From Branchiostoma floridae (lineage: Eukaryota; Chordata; Leptocardii; Amphioxiformes; Branchiostomatidae): DNA of 64,000 nucleotides. Within the stretch, counting starts at the first letter, position 1. Every line of letters starts with the position of its first letter. Below are positions 41,150-54,400 of this stretch, one piece after another. The notes under the pieces were generated by a model. That model was not told the DNA's origin. It saw only the letters and a list, made by a program, of their open reading frames with translations, and made no database searches. The stretch lies in assembly GCF_000003815.2 (NCBI RefSeq), contig NC_049984.1:5410491-5474490 (forward strand). The letters run 5' to 3'. A program made the translations under genes and the position numbers.

Positions 41150-41760
41150 AAGTAAAACATTTAATGCAGAATCAAAAGGCTAGCTAAACACAAATTTCAG
41201 TAAAGCTCATCTGCTCCCTCATTGGTTGACTGTCAACTTTGTACATACCTTCAATATAATACTAGTAGTAATAAACAATTATTTCTATTTTCTGCCCCAT
41301 TTGAAACATATAAAACATTTATTGCAAAATGAAAAGGTAAAGCTCAACTGCTCTCTTATTGGTTAACAGTTACTGTAAATGCATTTAAGTTTGCAGGGAT
41401 TGAATTTCACGGTGGCGGGAAAAAGGACTTTTTGCTGTGTTTTTAAGGTCGCGGTAGCGCTATGTACTGTCACTGTAGTATCTTACTGGCATGGAAAAAT
41501 ATTTTAAATTTGCGGTAAAACGGCCACCGCAAAAAACGCGAACATTAAACCACCGCAAAAGTTTCTGCATTTACAGTACTTTGATTGACAGTCAACTAAT
41601 ATTATATAGAGCCCCATTTTAAACATATAAAACATTTTAATGCAAAATGAAAAGCTAAAACTCAAATTTGAGTAAAGCTCAATATATGCTCTCTTATTGG
41701 TTGACTGTCAACTTTGATTGACAGTCAACTACATTGTATAGAGCCCCATGTAGACCTTCA
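41150..41760. repeat. Short tandem repeats interrupted by MITE copy 4
   Basis: Three degenerate units share AAAACATTTAATGCAAAATGAAAAGCTAAAG...CTCTCTTATTGGTTGACTGTCAACTTTG. The middle one is split by the family A MITE. Confidence 0.78.
41370..41579. mobile_element. MITE family A copy 4
   Basis: CTGTAAATGCATTTAAG ... TTTCTGCATTTACAG flanked by TA on each side. It interrupts a local tandem repeat whose uninterrupted unit is present nearby. Confidence 0.88.
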
Positions 41761-41964
41761 GCTCTGACAACCCTTCTCAACCACCATCTGGAATCTTTGA
41801 GCTGTCCCGCAGCCAGCCACAGAGGGCAAACCAGGCTTCCCTAGCGTGCGCAATTTGTGGTGGCATATCCTTGATCCCACAGATTACACGGAATGGCAAA
41901 TATCCACTTCAATTTGTCCCCGGAATATTTGTGGTCTCCCCACACAATGTGACAGATGGCCTCC

Positions 41965-42180
41965 CTTTAGTGAATTTTTGTGGTTGACTTCAAAAGTCAC
42001 TTTAGAAAAATGTTTTGGCACATGTGTTTGATACTTGGATGTTTGTGGTAGTCCTTGCTTCATGATATGATTTGGGAAATTTTTGTGGTCGACTTCAAAA
42101 GTCACTTAGGAAAAATGTTTTGGCACATGTGTTTGATACTTGGATATTTGTCACAGGTATTCCTTTCTTCATGATCATAT
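41965..42180. repeat. Two-copy tandem duplication, about 110 bp
   Basis: TTTTTGTGGTTGACTTCAAAAGTCACTTTAGAAAAATGTTTTGGCAC then TGTTTGATACTTGGAT is repeated with few changes. Confidence 0.88.
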
Positions 42181-42534
42181 CCAAAATCATATCCAGTTGA
42201 ATTAGTAACTTTTATTTAGCGTATCTGAATGTCTAACCTTCATTGACGTAAGATTACTGGATAAATAATTGTGAAACCATAACCAGTTCTCAAAATATAT
42301 AGCTTTCTTCTTTTGTGTGTGTGATGTGTCAGCCACTTACATTGTCCAATATTGGATATGTCATGGAATTTAACCCCAGAGTTTACATGATTTGCAAACC
42401 AGACATGTTGAAATCCCAAATGTAACAGTTGGATTAGCTCACGCCTCTAGAATCAATAAGGTTTGTACAATACACCTCTGGCTTTGGCACAACTTCCGAC
42501 CCAAGTACTTGGTTAACCGTGCAGTAGTCAAAGA

Positions 42535-43020
42535 AAGTAGATAAAACGAATCCTAATTTTTCTTCATCAAGAGGTAGACAAAATGATGACTTGTAACATC
42601 ACTACTGTAACTAAAATTCTCTCAGCCTCAGCTCTGAAATCCAGCTAAGCAAAATGCCAACTGTACCAGGCAGAGTTTAATAGTCAAAGAAATTAGATAG
42701 AATTAATTCTGATTTTTCTTCAACAAGAAGTAGACAAAATGACGACTTGTAACATCACTACTGTAAAATTCTGTCAGACTCAGCTCTAAAAACGAGCTCA
42801 GCTAAATGCCAAGCTGTACTCGGTTACAGTGATAGTACAATAGTAAAAAAAATCAGATAAAAACAAATTCTAATTTTTGCTCATCAAGATGTAGACAAAA
42901 TGACGACTTGTATGATATTATATAACATCACTACTGTAAAAAAAACCATCAACCTCAGCTCTAGAAACCCAGCTCAGCAAAATGCCAAGTGTACCAGGCA
43001 GACTTTAATTAGGAAACAAA
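42535..43020. repeat. Tandem array, about 160 bp unit, 3 copies
   Basis: GTAGACAAAATGACGACTTGTAACATCACTACTGTAA occurs at about 42572, 42732 and 42892, each followed by CTCAGCTCT...AGCTCAGC...AATGCCAA. Confidence 0.88.
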
Positions 43021-43044
43021 TCATGTCCTGTCTAGCCAGCCTAT

Positions 43045-46000
43045 TTGGCAGTTGATAAGTGCAAGTATGTGCGGCATGCGGCGTCGTTAGTACACTTAGA
43101 CCGTGAAAGATGTGGTTTACGTGTGTGTGTCCTCCAAGTACGTATCAGGAGCGTTTAGTTTAGACTGTAGAGTGAGCTATCATCCAGTCCCATCTCGTGT
43201 GTGTGCACGCAAGGCTTCTTGAAATGGAAGCAGCCTGTCGAAAGCCTTCATCTTTTTAAGAACCTTTGCCTTAAGGATTTGTAAATTAAAGTGGCTCACA
43301 CAGAATCATGCATCACGTAAAAGCGATGTTCAGAAAGTTGCAACTGTTAGAAACCACGACTGAATTGATGGTATCAGTCGTGTCTGCAACATGCTCATGT
43401 GCAATGTCATATTGATGGCGTCTGGACGAAGAAACTGGGACATTTCCCCAATAAACGTGTAACACACAAGGTAGTGTAAGGCTCTGCAACATTACAGTAA
43501 ATGTTCCAGATGGAAGACCGAAAAAGCTTTCAACGTGTTACCTTTGTACTTTAAGTACACTTCAACATAATCTTGTTATGAAATCTTAATGCAATTATTC
43601 CTTTCAAGAGTTTACCCTCTTGTGGCAGTTGTTGTAGCATCAAGTAATGTAGTACTGTACATGTACAGTGTGTCAAATTGATACATACAGGGACCTCTTT
43701 TCCTTCTTAAGGAAAAGGCAATCTGTCTTAAAAGATGTATTTAATTTCCTGATAGCAAACCTACACAATGATCATACATGAAGTTTGGAGACTATTAAAA
43801 ACCAGATTGTATCAGAGTATAGACTCCACAGCTATTGCAACGTTTCATTTGCACTAGAGACAGTTGATAAGTGGTAACTCTCATAGTTCTGCCGGTGTTA
43901 TCAAGTAATCTCCAAGCAGATCCACGGTGGCGTAATATAGTATCAAACCCACCGTAGCTCCCGTTTGACTCCCTTTGGTCGGCTGTACTCCTTGGCCAGG
44001 TTTCATACTATCTTATGGCACCGTAGGATCTGCTTGGAGATTAGTTATCAAGGCCTTTGGGAGAATATTCTGGAACACCCGAATGTCCGAAATTACATTA
44101 GGGGATGCTGATGATTTTTTAGTGTGTGTGTGTAAAATTGCAGGTGGAATTATGAGAGTTAACTTAACAGAAGTAGACTATATCCTGTAAATATATATAC
44201 GAGAGAGAGAGAAAGAGGTACAGAACTTAAGTGAAAAATTGCATATTCTGAGGACAAGGATCGCATGTATCACTGGATATGCAGGTCTCTCAGACCACCT
44301 TAAGATGTGTATAGATAAGATGTAAATTTATCAGCTACTGTAGAAAGATGTCTGAAAATGACCCCCAGAGTCAAAACTTTCATCCAGTCTCTAGTTAGTA
44401 GTGTCTATGGTGCAGCAGCTGTTGTCATGCCAGGAATTACATCATTACACCTGGAATGATTAGTTTATTAACTCTGCAGGTGTTAAGCATTGATACTCTA
44501 TCTTGCTGCTTTTGAATGTTGATATGATAATGAAAATAAGAAGGAAAATATCAAAAGTGACTAAAAAAACTGAATATTTGACAAAAAAGATTATTTACAT
44601 CAGATGATATTCAGTTCTGTCAGAGCATCTAATCCATCAAAAGTAAAATATCACAAATTCGTTTATGCAGATTAGTCATCCAGGAATTCAGTAGAAGAAG
44701 TTGAAGAAATCTTTCTAACATTGGATCAATCTCTCTACATTGTAGTTTCCAGTAGAAATATTGATTCAACTTCTAAAATATCAGAAGCAATAGGGAATTG
44801 CGTCGTTCAGCCCCAGAAAATGTTGGTCCGTTGCGTCCAGGCGTGGCGCAGCACTTGTCATGCCGGGGATAACTCGAGCCCTTTCTGTCTGCTGAACACT
44901 AACCAGGTTAATCTGACGATGTAACCGAGAGGAGCTGGCAGCAGCTGACTACAGCCCAGCCGCTCTGTCGCGACTTGGGGACAGCCCAAGGAATGTGACA
45001 CCAGCACAGCAGGTCAGCCTGGCTTGTCGCTCTGTTTTCATAACATGTAAATGGCAGGCATCTGTCTGTGGTAGACTGCAGCAGTCGGGCTGGGAGTGGA
45101 GTAAAGCAGTGTGTATGGTAGTCATCACTAAATGTACAGTTCCACAACATTGACACATGCAGTCTGGGCAATGAGTACAATCCTCGTAGTACTACATAAA
45201 CTTCCAATCCTGGTACATAAATTTCTGAATATAAAAAAAAAAAACTTTTTGCAAGCACCAATTTCTGTTAACTTGATGCCTTATTGCACAGTATTGGATA
45301 ATGATAATAGTTGTGAAAACCTATTTAGTATGTCCACACTGGAAATAAATGTTTCTTGATAGTGGCGTAGTTGGACATACTTAAACTGTAGAAGGCAAAG
45401 CTGTTATGTGATAACATTAACTTCAAATAAGAAATACAACATTATTATAGTTTTAATGTCTAGTCAGTACTTTGTTGAGGTCCATGACATATTGTTGTTG
45501 CTAGTTGGATGATATATATGATATAGCTAATATGATAAGATGTACCAGTGTCTGATGTGTTTAGTGCTATATCTTAAATTGCTTTGAAACAAAATAAAGG
45601 TTTGTATTTTTACAAATATTTCGTATTTTTTCACAGCACAGTATTAGAATAGAAGGTGGAGCACATCCTTCTCCTTCCACCACATTTTACCTCCACAAAG
45701 TTACCCTTTTCAGTTTGGAGAGCCTTTCCCAAGGGCACACTTTCCAGACAGAAATCTTGACTTCTCAATCTTGTTACGGCCAGTCTAGCCACTCTCCCAT
45801 TCAAGAGGAATATCTGTTCAGCCCTTTATCTTCTCCAGACGTCCCTGTAGGACCTCTCTTCAACAGCTCCAGGGAGCAACTGTGTAGAGGTTATTGACCT
45901 CTCCATCCCTGCTCAGTTCTTCGCATACTAAATACACACACACACAACTATATTCTTTGTCTCCAAGTTAACAGACCTCTTTACACACTGAAGAATATGT

Positions 46001-48208
46001 CGAAATTGGCCAAATTTTCATCTGTGAAAATTTTGACCAGTGGGTTGCAAATGGTAACTCTATTTTCTATTAATTAGGCTGTTCAGGACGCACAACCAGG
46101 GCTGCCCAACTCTTGCCATTACAAATGTCCAGCCCTGCTGACGGGCAAAGACAATACAAATGGAACTCTAGGGCCAGCTAACTCCTCTGGAAAATCATTT
46201 ACTAATAGCCTATTTATTAGGTTGGTTGGCCAATTTCCACTTTTATCCAGCAACCCACAGTATCTGGTAGAGCAAGGAGGTCAAAAAAGACTTTTTTAAA
46301 CCTCCTTGGGTAGAGACACCCCCATTCTTAAATCATCAGCAAGCAAGAAGAACTCAAAACACAATAAGTCAGATTTCATGACATTTATTACCTTACAATA
46401 CATAAAGACAGGTGGTCATGGCATTGTATAAGTCAGCAACTGGTGAGGCAACAAACGTTACTGGTGCCTACAAGCTAGTGTGCTTATACTATGTACTGAA
46501 TCTCACCTTTAGAGCATCACAACTTTTACATACTGGATGAACAATGCACCTACCACTATATAAGGACCCGTTCAACAAAGAGGTGGATTTGGTAGATCGT
46601 ACCAGGATCAATCCTGTGCAAGGGTGAGTCCCGATTTGAGAATTCTGGTATTACCAGGCAAATCACCCAGGCACAGGCTTCCATCCGGCAAATCTACCTC
46701 TTTGTCAATAGGATTAATCCCCCCTCAAAGCCAGATTTGGACCATTCATGTATACCAGAATTAAAAAATCAGGATCGATGCCGTGGTAAATCCCGATTTG
46801 CAAATCCTAGAATGATGAAGGTCTAATTGTACCAAATCAGTATCCCTACTTTTCGTCTCTTTATCCTCGGAGTCCTTGGTTTAAATTACATGTATTTTGT
46901 TGTAGTAGTAGTAATTACTATAGATGATGAACAACATTCTCACTACACTTGTCCAACAATGGTATTTTTACACCAAGTTTGGAGCTACAATGGCTTCCCC
47001 TCCTCCATGCACAAGATACAAACACCTACAAATGCACATGTCCAAGGCACTGTGAGGCAGACAAAGGTTCAGCTCCCAATCAAGGTTGACAAGCAGCATG
47101 TTTGGAGAACGATTTCACCGACAGACAAAACAAGTACACGGAGTAGACACAGGACCCACAACTTACAATGGTGTCAAGGTCACTTGGCGAAATCTCAGTA
47201 GGATGTGGCAACTGGATTTTTAGAAGGCATCAACAACAAATTAGCATTGATTTAGCAATTTTTCGACTGCATGATGCAAACTACAATAAGCTATTTCAAG
47301 GTTTCAAGTGCACATGCACTGTGGGATCCATTGTGGGAAATATGTCCAAAAGGCCCTGGCAATACGTGAAGAATGGCCAGTGGCACATGGAACACTTCAA
47401 ACTTTAAAAAATATAACTGAACACATTAACCATCATGTGCTATACTTACGTATGCTGAAGTGAACCAAAAAACAACACAAAATAGACTACTTTTGAATTT
47501 AAGATCATTATTCATTAAGAAGTCTTCTGTGGCTTGTAAAAACAGCAGTTGTTTCTCCCCTAAATTGTGTACTATTATATATATTATTACAATGGTGGTC
47601 AAAAATAGTTTTTATACATGATGTGCAATACGATTCAACACTCTCTTCTTCAAAAAAGCTAAATATGATCATAGATATACAAAATAGAATTCAAAGCTGA
47701 GATAAACAGCCGGTAGCAGCAAAGATGTGAATCTTGGAAAGTTCTTCAACGTATTGGAAGTGTGGCTTCATAGGACGGCATTGCTGGAGGTCATACAATG
47801 GACTTCACAATATCTTGATGCATTTGTATTATATGCACCTCATTATAATATAAAACTTAAACTGTGATGGACTCAGAAAAATATACATATTGTCTACATC
47901 ATCACCAAGCAATTATGCAGCAAGGAGAAAATACCTAAGGTATCTTAGAGTACATGTAACTTGTGTTGTCAGTCTACACTAAATTGTCAAGCATGCATTT
48001 GACCGTTTAGTTATACACAGGTTTATCATTATCCTCAACTAGTTTCCTCTGCCAAAATAACGTCTTTCTCAAAGGAACAAGTTTTTGCATATTAATGTGC
48101 TAAGATCATTCTCTTTTCAGCTTTCACTGTATTTGACGTCTCTCCCGATGATGTCCTTTCTGTTTGTGGCTCATAGTCCTGAAGAATCTCATTGGAAACG
48201 GGCAGTCC
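43045..48208. other. Convergent intergenic region
   Basis: Downstream of both genes. Besides the MITE at 43.9 kb, it contains an inverted repeat around 46573-46712 (CAAAGAGGTGGATTTG/CAAATCTACCTCTTTG) and a small hairpin near 46275-46310. GC-richer unique blocks lie at 43050-43450 and 44790-45150. The open frames at 46827-47407 match nothing recognised. Confidence 0.6.
43906..44043. mobile_element. MITE family C (CTCCAAGCAGA ends) copy 1
   Basis: TAATCTCCAAGCAGATCCACGG ... CCGTAGGATCTGCTTGGAGATTA, 138 bp, with inverted arms that also include ATAGTATCAAAC/GTTTCATACTAT. Confidence 0.85.
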
Positions 48209-48463
48209 TTAGTCCACCCCTTCGTCGGGCCACTTGAGCTGGCGGATGAGCCCTCCCTTTCCCCGCGCGTAGCCGCCGTACCTCTCCAGGTTGTACAGTT
48301 TGTCGCCCGACCGCCAGCCGATGTAGCCGGCCGAAGACCGGGGCAGCGGCGGCGACTTGTCTACCTTGATGTATTTCTCGATGGGAGTGATAGGGGGCAG
48401 GCGTAACGTCTCCGGCATCTCCAGTTTTGGGCGGTCCAGAGGGCGAATCTCGTCCTTCACGAG
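48209..48463 (-). CDS. CIMIP1: CIMIP1 exon 3 (terminal)
   Basis: It starts LVKDEIRPLD after a TGTTTTCAG acceptor and runs 84 codons to the stop. It holds ITPIEKYIKVDKSPPLP, GYIGWRS and the C-terminal QLKWPDEGVD. This is the only one of nine exon-3-like acceptors in the area that continues into the conserved C-terminal half. Confidence 0.95.
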   Translation of the reverse strand, partial: LVKDEIRPLDRPKLEMPETLRLPPITPIEKYIKVDKSPPLPRSSAGYIGWRSGDKLYNLERYGGYARGKGGLIRQLKWPDEGVD

Positions 48464-51400
48464 CTGAAAACACAAAAGGTTTACATTAAACAAAAACACC
48501 ACTGCAATTCTCGATGGGAGTGATAGGGGGCAGGCGTAACGTCTCTGGCATCTCCAGCTTTGGGTGATCCAGAGGGCGAATCTCGTCCTTCACGAGCTGA
48601 AAACACAAAAGTATACATTAAACAAAAACGCCACTGCAACTCTCGATGGGAGTGATAAGGGGCAGGCGTAATATTAATGTCTCTGGCATCTCCAGCTTTG
48701 GGCGATCCAGAGGGCGAATCTCGTCCTTCACGAGCTGAAAACACAAAAGGTATACGTTAAACAAAAACGCCACTGCAATTCTCAATGTGAGTGATAGGGG
48801 GCAGGCGTAATGTTTCCGGCATCTCAAGCTTCGGGCGGTCCAAAGGGAAAATTTCGTCCTTCACGAGCTGGAAAACACAAAAGGTATACTTTAAACAAAA
48901 ACACCACTGCAATTCTTGATGGGAGTGATAGGGGACAGGCGTAACGTCTCTGGCATCTGAAGCTTTGTTGGTCCAGAGGGCGAATCTCGTCCTTCACGAG
49001 CTGAAAAACACAAAATGTATGCATTAAACAAAAATGCCACTGCAATTCTCAATGTGAGTGATAGGGGGCAGGCGTAACGTTTCCGGCATCTCCAGTTTCG
49101 GATGCTCCCGAGGGCGAATCTCGTCCTTCACGAGCTGGAAAACACAAAAGGTATACGTTAAACAAAAACACCACTGCAATTCTCAATGGGAGTGATAGGT
49201 GGCAGGCGTAACGTCTCTGGCATCTCCAGCCTCGGGCGGTCCAGAGGGCGAATCTCGTCCTTCACGAGCTGAAAACACAAAAGTATACATTAAACAAAAA
49301 CACCACTGTAATTCTCGATGGGAGTGATAGGGGGCAGGCGTAACGTCTCCGGCATCTCCAGTTTTGGGCGGTCCAGAGGGCGAATCTCGTCCTTCACGAG
49401 CTGGAAACACAAAAGGTTTACATTAAACAAAAATGCCACTGCAATTCTCAATGGGAGTGATAGGGGGCAGGCGTAACATCTCTGGCATCTCCAGCTTGGG
49501 ATGGTCTTGAGGGCGAATCTCGACCTGTAAAAACCCTATCATCCGACTTTTATTAAAATCTTTGACAGTGGAGCACTCTAAGCATGTTTCAATCCTTCTT
49601 TTTGCTCAAGGTAACAAATCCTTCCCTTTGAAAAAAAGATAGTATAAAATCCTGCCAGAAGTCCAAAAACTTAAGTATTTCCATCCGAGTATAAGAGCAA
49701 AATATGACAATATGTTGACAACAAAGAAAGCTGGAAACAAATGCACCAATAGATAGCTACATTTGTATAATGTAAAACCTGAGTCAATGTAAACAAATCA
49801 ATTGATGCTAGCTGATGAAATATACTTAACAAATTGTCTACTATTTATTTTTTTATTTGTTGCTTTGAAATTAAGTGCAGTTCAGATGCAATCCACAGAA
49901 TCCAGATGTATCGGCCTGACCCTAATTCCTCATCAGAATAACTAGATGCACCTAAAAGTCATCCGAGAAAGTGTCTCCTCATTACCGCCAATGTCAAGAA
50001 GGATAGATACGATCAGAATACTAATTAGAGTATAATATCCCCCTGCTGCGTTGACTGAGGGCATTAGGAACCATGCTGTTTGTTATGCACAATGTGTCTC
50101 CACAGTTCCCAGAGTTGGCTTGTTTCCTAAACCTGCTGCCTTTCCTGGGAATTGGTAGCTGCGTAACGTCGTCGGCAGGCATTCTTTAGTCGTAGGAGTC
50201 AAGAAACTATTCTGGCACGCTGCATCGTACAGTTTTGTCACATACACGGGTACAATCTTTTAATAGATAAGTCAGACGATTGGATTACTAGGTATATCTT
50301 GTTTTTTCCTTGACAAGAGCGAGAAGATGACTTGGATGAAGATATAACTTTGACACATCAAATTTTACATTTTTGTCACATCCACAGGCACAATCTTTTA
50401 ATAGATAAGTCAGACAATTAAATTGGTACGTCTGGTTTTATCCTCGACAAGAGCGAAAGGATGACTTGGGTAAATTAATGTCAGCAGCAGGCGTACTTCA
50501 AATTCGCAGGTGAAGAAACAACTTTGACACTTTAAATCGTACATTTCTGTCACATACATGTACATAGGTACAATCTTATAATAGATAAGTCAGACGATTA
50601 AATTGGTGCGTCTGGTTTTATTCCTTGATGGGAGTGTGAGTCTGTGAGATGGAGAAAATAGATATCAGCGGAAGGTGAACTCAATTTGCAAGTTACCGGT
50701 ATAGTTAGTACGCCTCCAAAATCTTACATTTATGTCACATACAGTACCTAGGCACAATCTCTAGGCACAAACCTTCAATAGATTAGTCACTGATGATTGA
50801 ATTACTTCCTTTCCTTTCGCTCAAGACGGGAGTTAGAGGGTGACTTGCAGAAGGTAGATACCTGTGGTTAACCGTTTATAGGGTGTGCTTAATTTGCAAG
50901 TGAAGATACAATTTTGGCATGCTAAATGTTTAATTTCTGTCACAATCCTTTGACTCATATAAGGCAGACAATAAGTTATAACTATAGATAACTTGTGTTT
51001 CTTTTAGTCAAGGAACAAAAGGGTTATTGAATTGAAGATGTCTGTGCTAGGTGTGCTTTATTTGGAAGTGATATAAGTTTGGTACACTACATAATGTTAC
51101 ATATCACACACAATCCTTCAATAGATAACTCACACTATTGAGTCAAATCAAACATATTGTTTTTCTACATATGAGAATGGGCGGTTGACTTGAAGTTGAT
51201 AAACACCAGTGTTATGTAGTAGTATACTAGTATAGGAGTCAGACATTTCTTCATTTTGTAAGTGAGAATAAAACTTTGTAAATTGTAGCGACCCAATCTT
51301 ACATTTCTGTCACATACACAAGAAGTCTCGTAATCCACAGGACAGACAATTGAATGGCATATTTTCCTACCCGAGGACCGGGCGGGCGGTTTGCAGGCCC

Positions 51401-54400
51401 CTTGACACATTTGTGAGTCTGAACGTGAGCTCGGTAACAAGGGCCCTAATTTTTCGCATGGAAAGGCTCCTTACAGAGCACAGATTAGATCAATTTGAGA
51501 TGCAGCATTGAATTGATTGGTAGAACATCTTTGATTGTTGTAACAATTTTAACAAAATTGTAGTGGTTCCCCTAGCCCTTTATTCGATACCGCTGTAGAC
51601 CTTAATACAACATAATTGACCAGGTGTAGAAAAATCTTGAAAGTCAAACTACAAGACAAGAGTTCTTGTTAATATCACACCCACATTAGATACTAGTACT
51701 AGCTACGTGTTTGTATCCAAGGAGACACTCATCTTTTTTCTCATCTTAACTGCAAATGAAGTCGAAAGTGGTACTTTTAACTAATCATACTCAGAGATAT
51801 GGAAGATACTCAGATGGGCGTAGCCACCTACTGATGATTACAGGAACTGCAGGTTACCAGTTTGCATATGATTAACTACCCCCCTGAGAACAATATATTA
51901 TTAGACAATTATGCAAACTATTTGAATATTCAAATGTCATGATTTCATATAAACTTAAATCATCAATAAGTCAAATCATCCAGTTTATTGAGTCCAATAG
52001 TTTGTTTGTGCCCTTATTTAGACTTAAGTCCATTTATTACATTGCGTATTGAGTGCAATACGATTAGATACATCAGAAATATTGTTGGTTCATCTGCCCA
52101 TACTGCAACTTTTTCACAATTCTATTGTCAAATATCATGGGCTTTACAGACACACAGAATATGATATACTTCTGTAAGAGTAATAGTATTGTTTTAGAAC
52201 AGCCTGCTAAGATGATATAACTGTGGAGGTTCAACTTGAATCAGTGAAACAGCGGCCAAAGAATAAAGTGCTGCTGTTTGGCTTGTTGAAAACGTTGACA
52301 TACTTTTTCTAGTATACTTTTTCAATTGCCATAAAATTTATAACTAAGATTGATGTTTTTTACATTTATTTTTCACAATTATGTTCATTAGACAACACCA
52401 AGACAACACCAAGGTGTGTGTTTTGGATCCTTCCTAGGACTGTAGCTACAACTAACGTTACTTGCTCAATTTTAGGCTCTTTCACCATTTATCCTTGCAA
52501 TAAACTTAAATTAAGTATGCACCCCAACTTTGGCAACAACTTGTAGCCTTTTTTCAATTTTGACAAATTTAAAAGGTGCGTAATTTATTCAAGAAAATAC
52601 GGTACTGGTTACTCAGGAGTTCCACAACTGCCTGTACGCTAGTGTGGTTTTCACAACTCTACAGAGAAGATACATGTATGTATATGTATTATGACAAACA
52701 CATGTATTGGTACACATGGACTACTTCACAAAGATAACTATGTGTTGACAGGAGAGTTGTACAAGCATATCTGGTTATTCAGGAGTTCATCAACCACTGT
52801 CCGTACTGTAGTGTGGTTTTCACAACTCTACAGAGAAGATACATGCCATTGAATATACTACAGATATACATGTATATGATATGAGAAACACAAGGACTAC
52901 TTCACAAAGATATATGTTGACAGGAGAGTTGATACAGATATGTACTGGTTAATCAAGACTTCAGGAGTACAGTACAGTACAGTCATGGTTTTTACAACTC
53001 TACAGAGAAGGCTCCCCGGCCCACCGGCAAGGACTGACACCATCTCCCCTCACACAGCCGTCTGGTCCATCCTAACCACAACTATTTCTGGCACCGCAGC
53101 TATTTTGGAAACACAGACATAACAGATCCATGTTTGGGGACTTGTGTAGAAGATGGAGGCTAATTGAATCGATGCAGTGAAAAGACGGAAACAAATGTGA
53201 TTATGTCTTTCCCAACCATTTCACCCGCGTCGAGTTTGTTAACGAGAACAAGGCGCACCGCACTTAACTGGCCGGACAAAAGAAAGGTGGGGAAACGATG
53301 TTATGGAAATAGTAAGAAGGTGAGGGACGACATTTTCTGAGAGACCTTTATGGAACTTCCAGGAGGGAAAAAAGAAAGGACCCACGCAGAGCTGCGCCAA
53401 TTTGAGAGCAGACATGCCCCACCTGGTGCGAGTATTGACCGAGCCGCTACAGAAAGTCAGGAGCGTCTGCTGATACAATAAATCTGTTGGCCTGTAATCC
53501 CCGCAGACAAAACAAAACTTGCAGTTTTGGGGACTGGAATGTGTAACAATACACAACAGGACACAGGAGTCAAGGCAAGCGTGCCGCCCGACAATGGGAC
53601 ATCTCCGAGACAGGGCTAGAAATGTACTTTGGTCGATAGGTACGTGCACTCGTGCGCCTACTCTTAAAAGGACTCAGGTGCACAGAAAGAAAACTTTGGG
53701 TGTACAAATACAACATAAAAGAAAATAGAATGTTGGCAAACCCAAATTACAACATTACTGCCTCTCTTCAGAGTTTGAATCTGAAACTTGCTAACTTCAC
53801 AATTGAAGCAAATACTACAATTTGTTTTATCAACTTTTCTTATACTCAAATGTTGTATGCTCCTGCACAAAAGTACTTTTACATTACTCTCCAAGCAGAG
53901 GTTGGTGAGAAAAATCATGACCTTTTCCTTATATGCCATATCTTTTACGACCAGCCTTCCCATAAAAATACAGCACATAAGGAAAAGGTCACGATTTCCC
54001 ACCAACCTCTGCTTGGAGAGTATGGTGAACCCACCGTGAAAAATTGCATCCAGTTCTGGGTGAACAATGGTTAATATGCACAAATATTTCCAGGCCAGAG
54101 AGGTAACACAGTAAAGATTCAGCAGTGAACGTGATACAGCCTGGACTTGAACCGTAGTAACCTCCAAAAGACACTGCCCCATCCCTAAGAAGGGTTAGAT
54201 GACAGACAGACTGAGAGAGGACACAGTCCGTGTTTACTTGTTCGCTGTGGACTAAATCCCTGCCACTGCCGGGCTTTCAACGTCCTCATAATACTCTGTG
54301 TGGATGTCAATCACCTGCTGGGTGACCACACAGTTGAGCCCCATCTTTGTGGTAGATAGTCGGAACTAGGGGTGGGTAGTGGTACAGAAAATTCAAGTAC

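Noticed and set aside
46827-47407. Two overlapping plus-strand frames as a small gene
   Set aside because: No recognised domain, overlapping frames and AT-rich flanks; no promoter or splice evidence.
48481-49410. Long minus-strand frames over the CIMIP1 exon array (EGRDSPSGPPK type)
   Set aside because: They are out-of-frame readings of the repeated exon fragment, not separate proteins.
53239-53649. 136-codon minus-strand frame
   Set aside because: No homology, no splice partner and Cys/Ser-rich noise composition; kept only as part of a possible noncoding conserved block.
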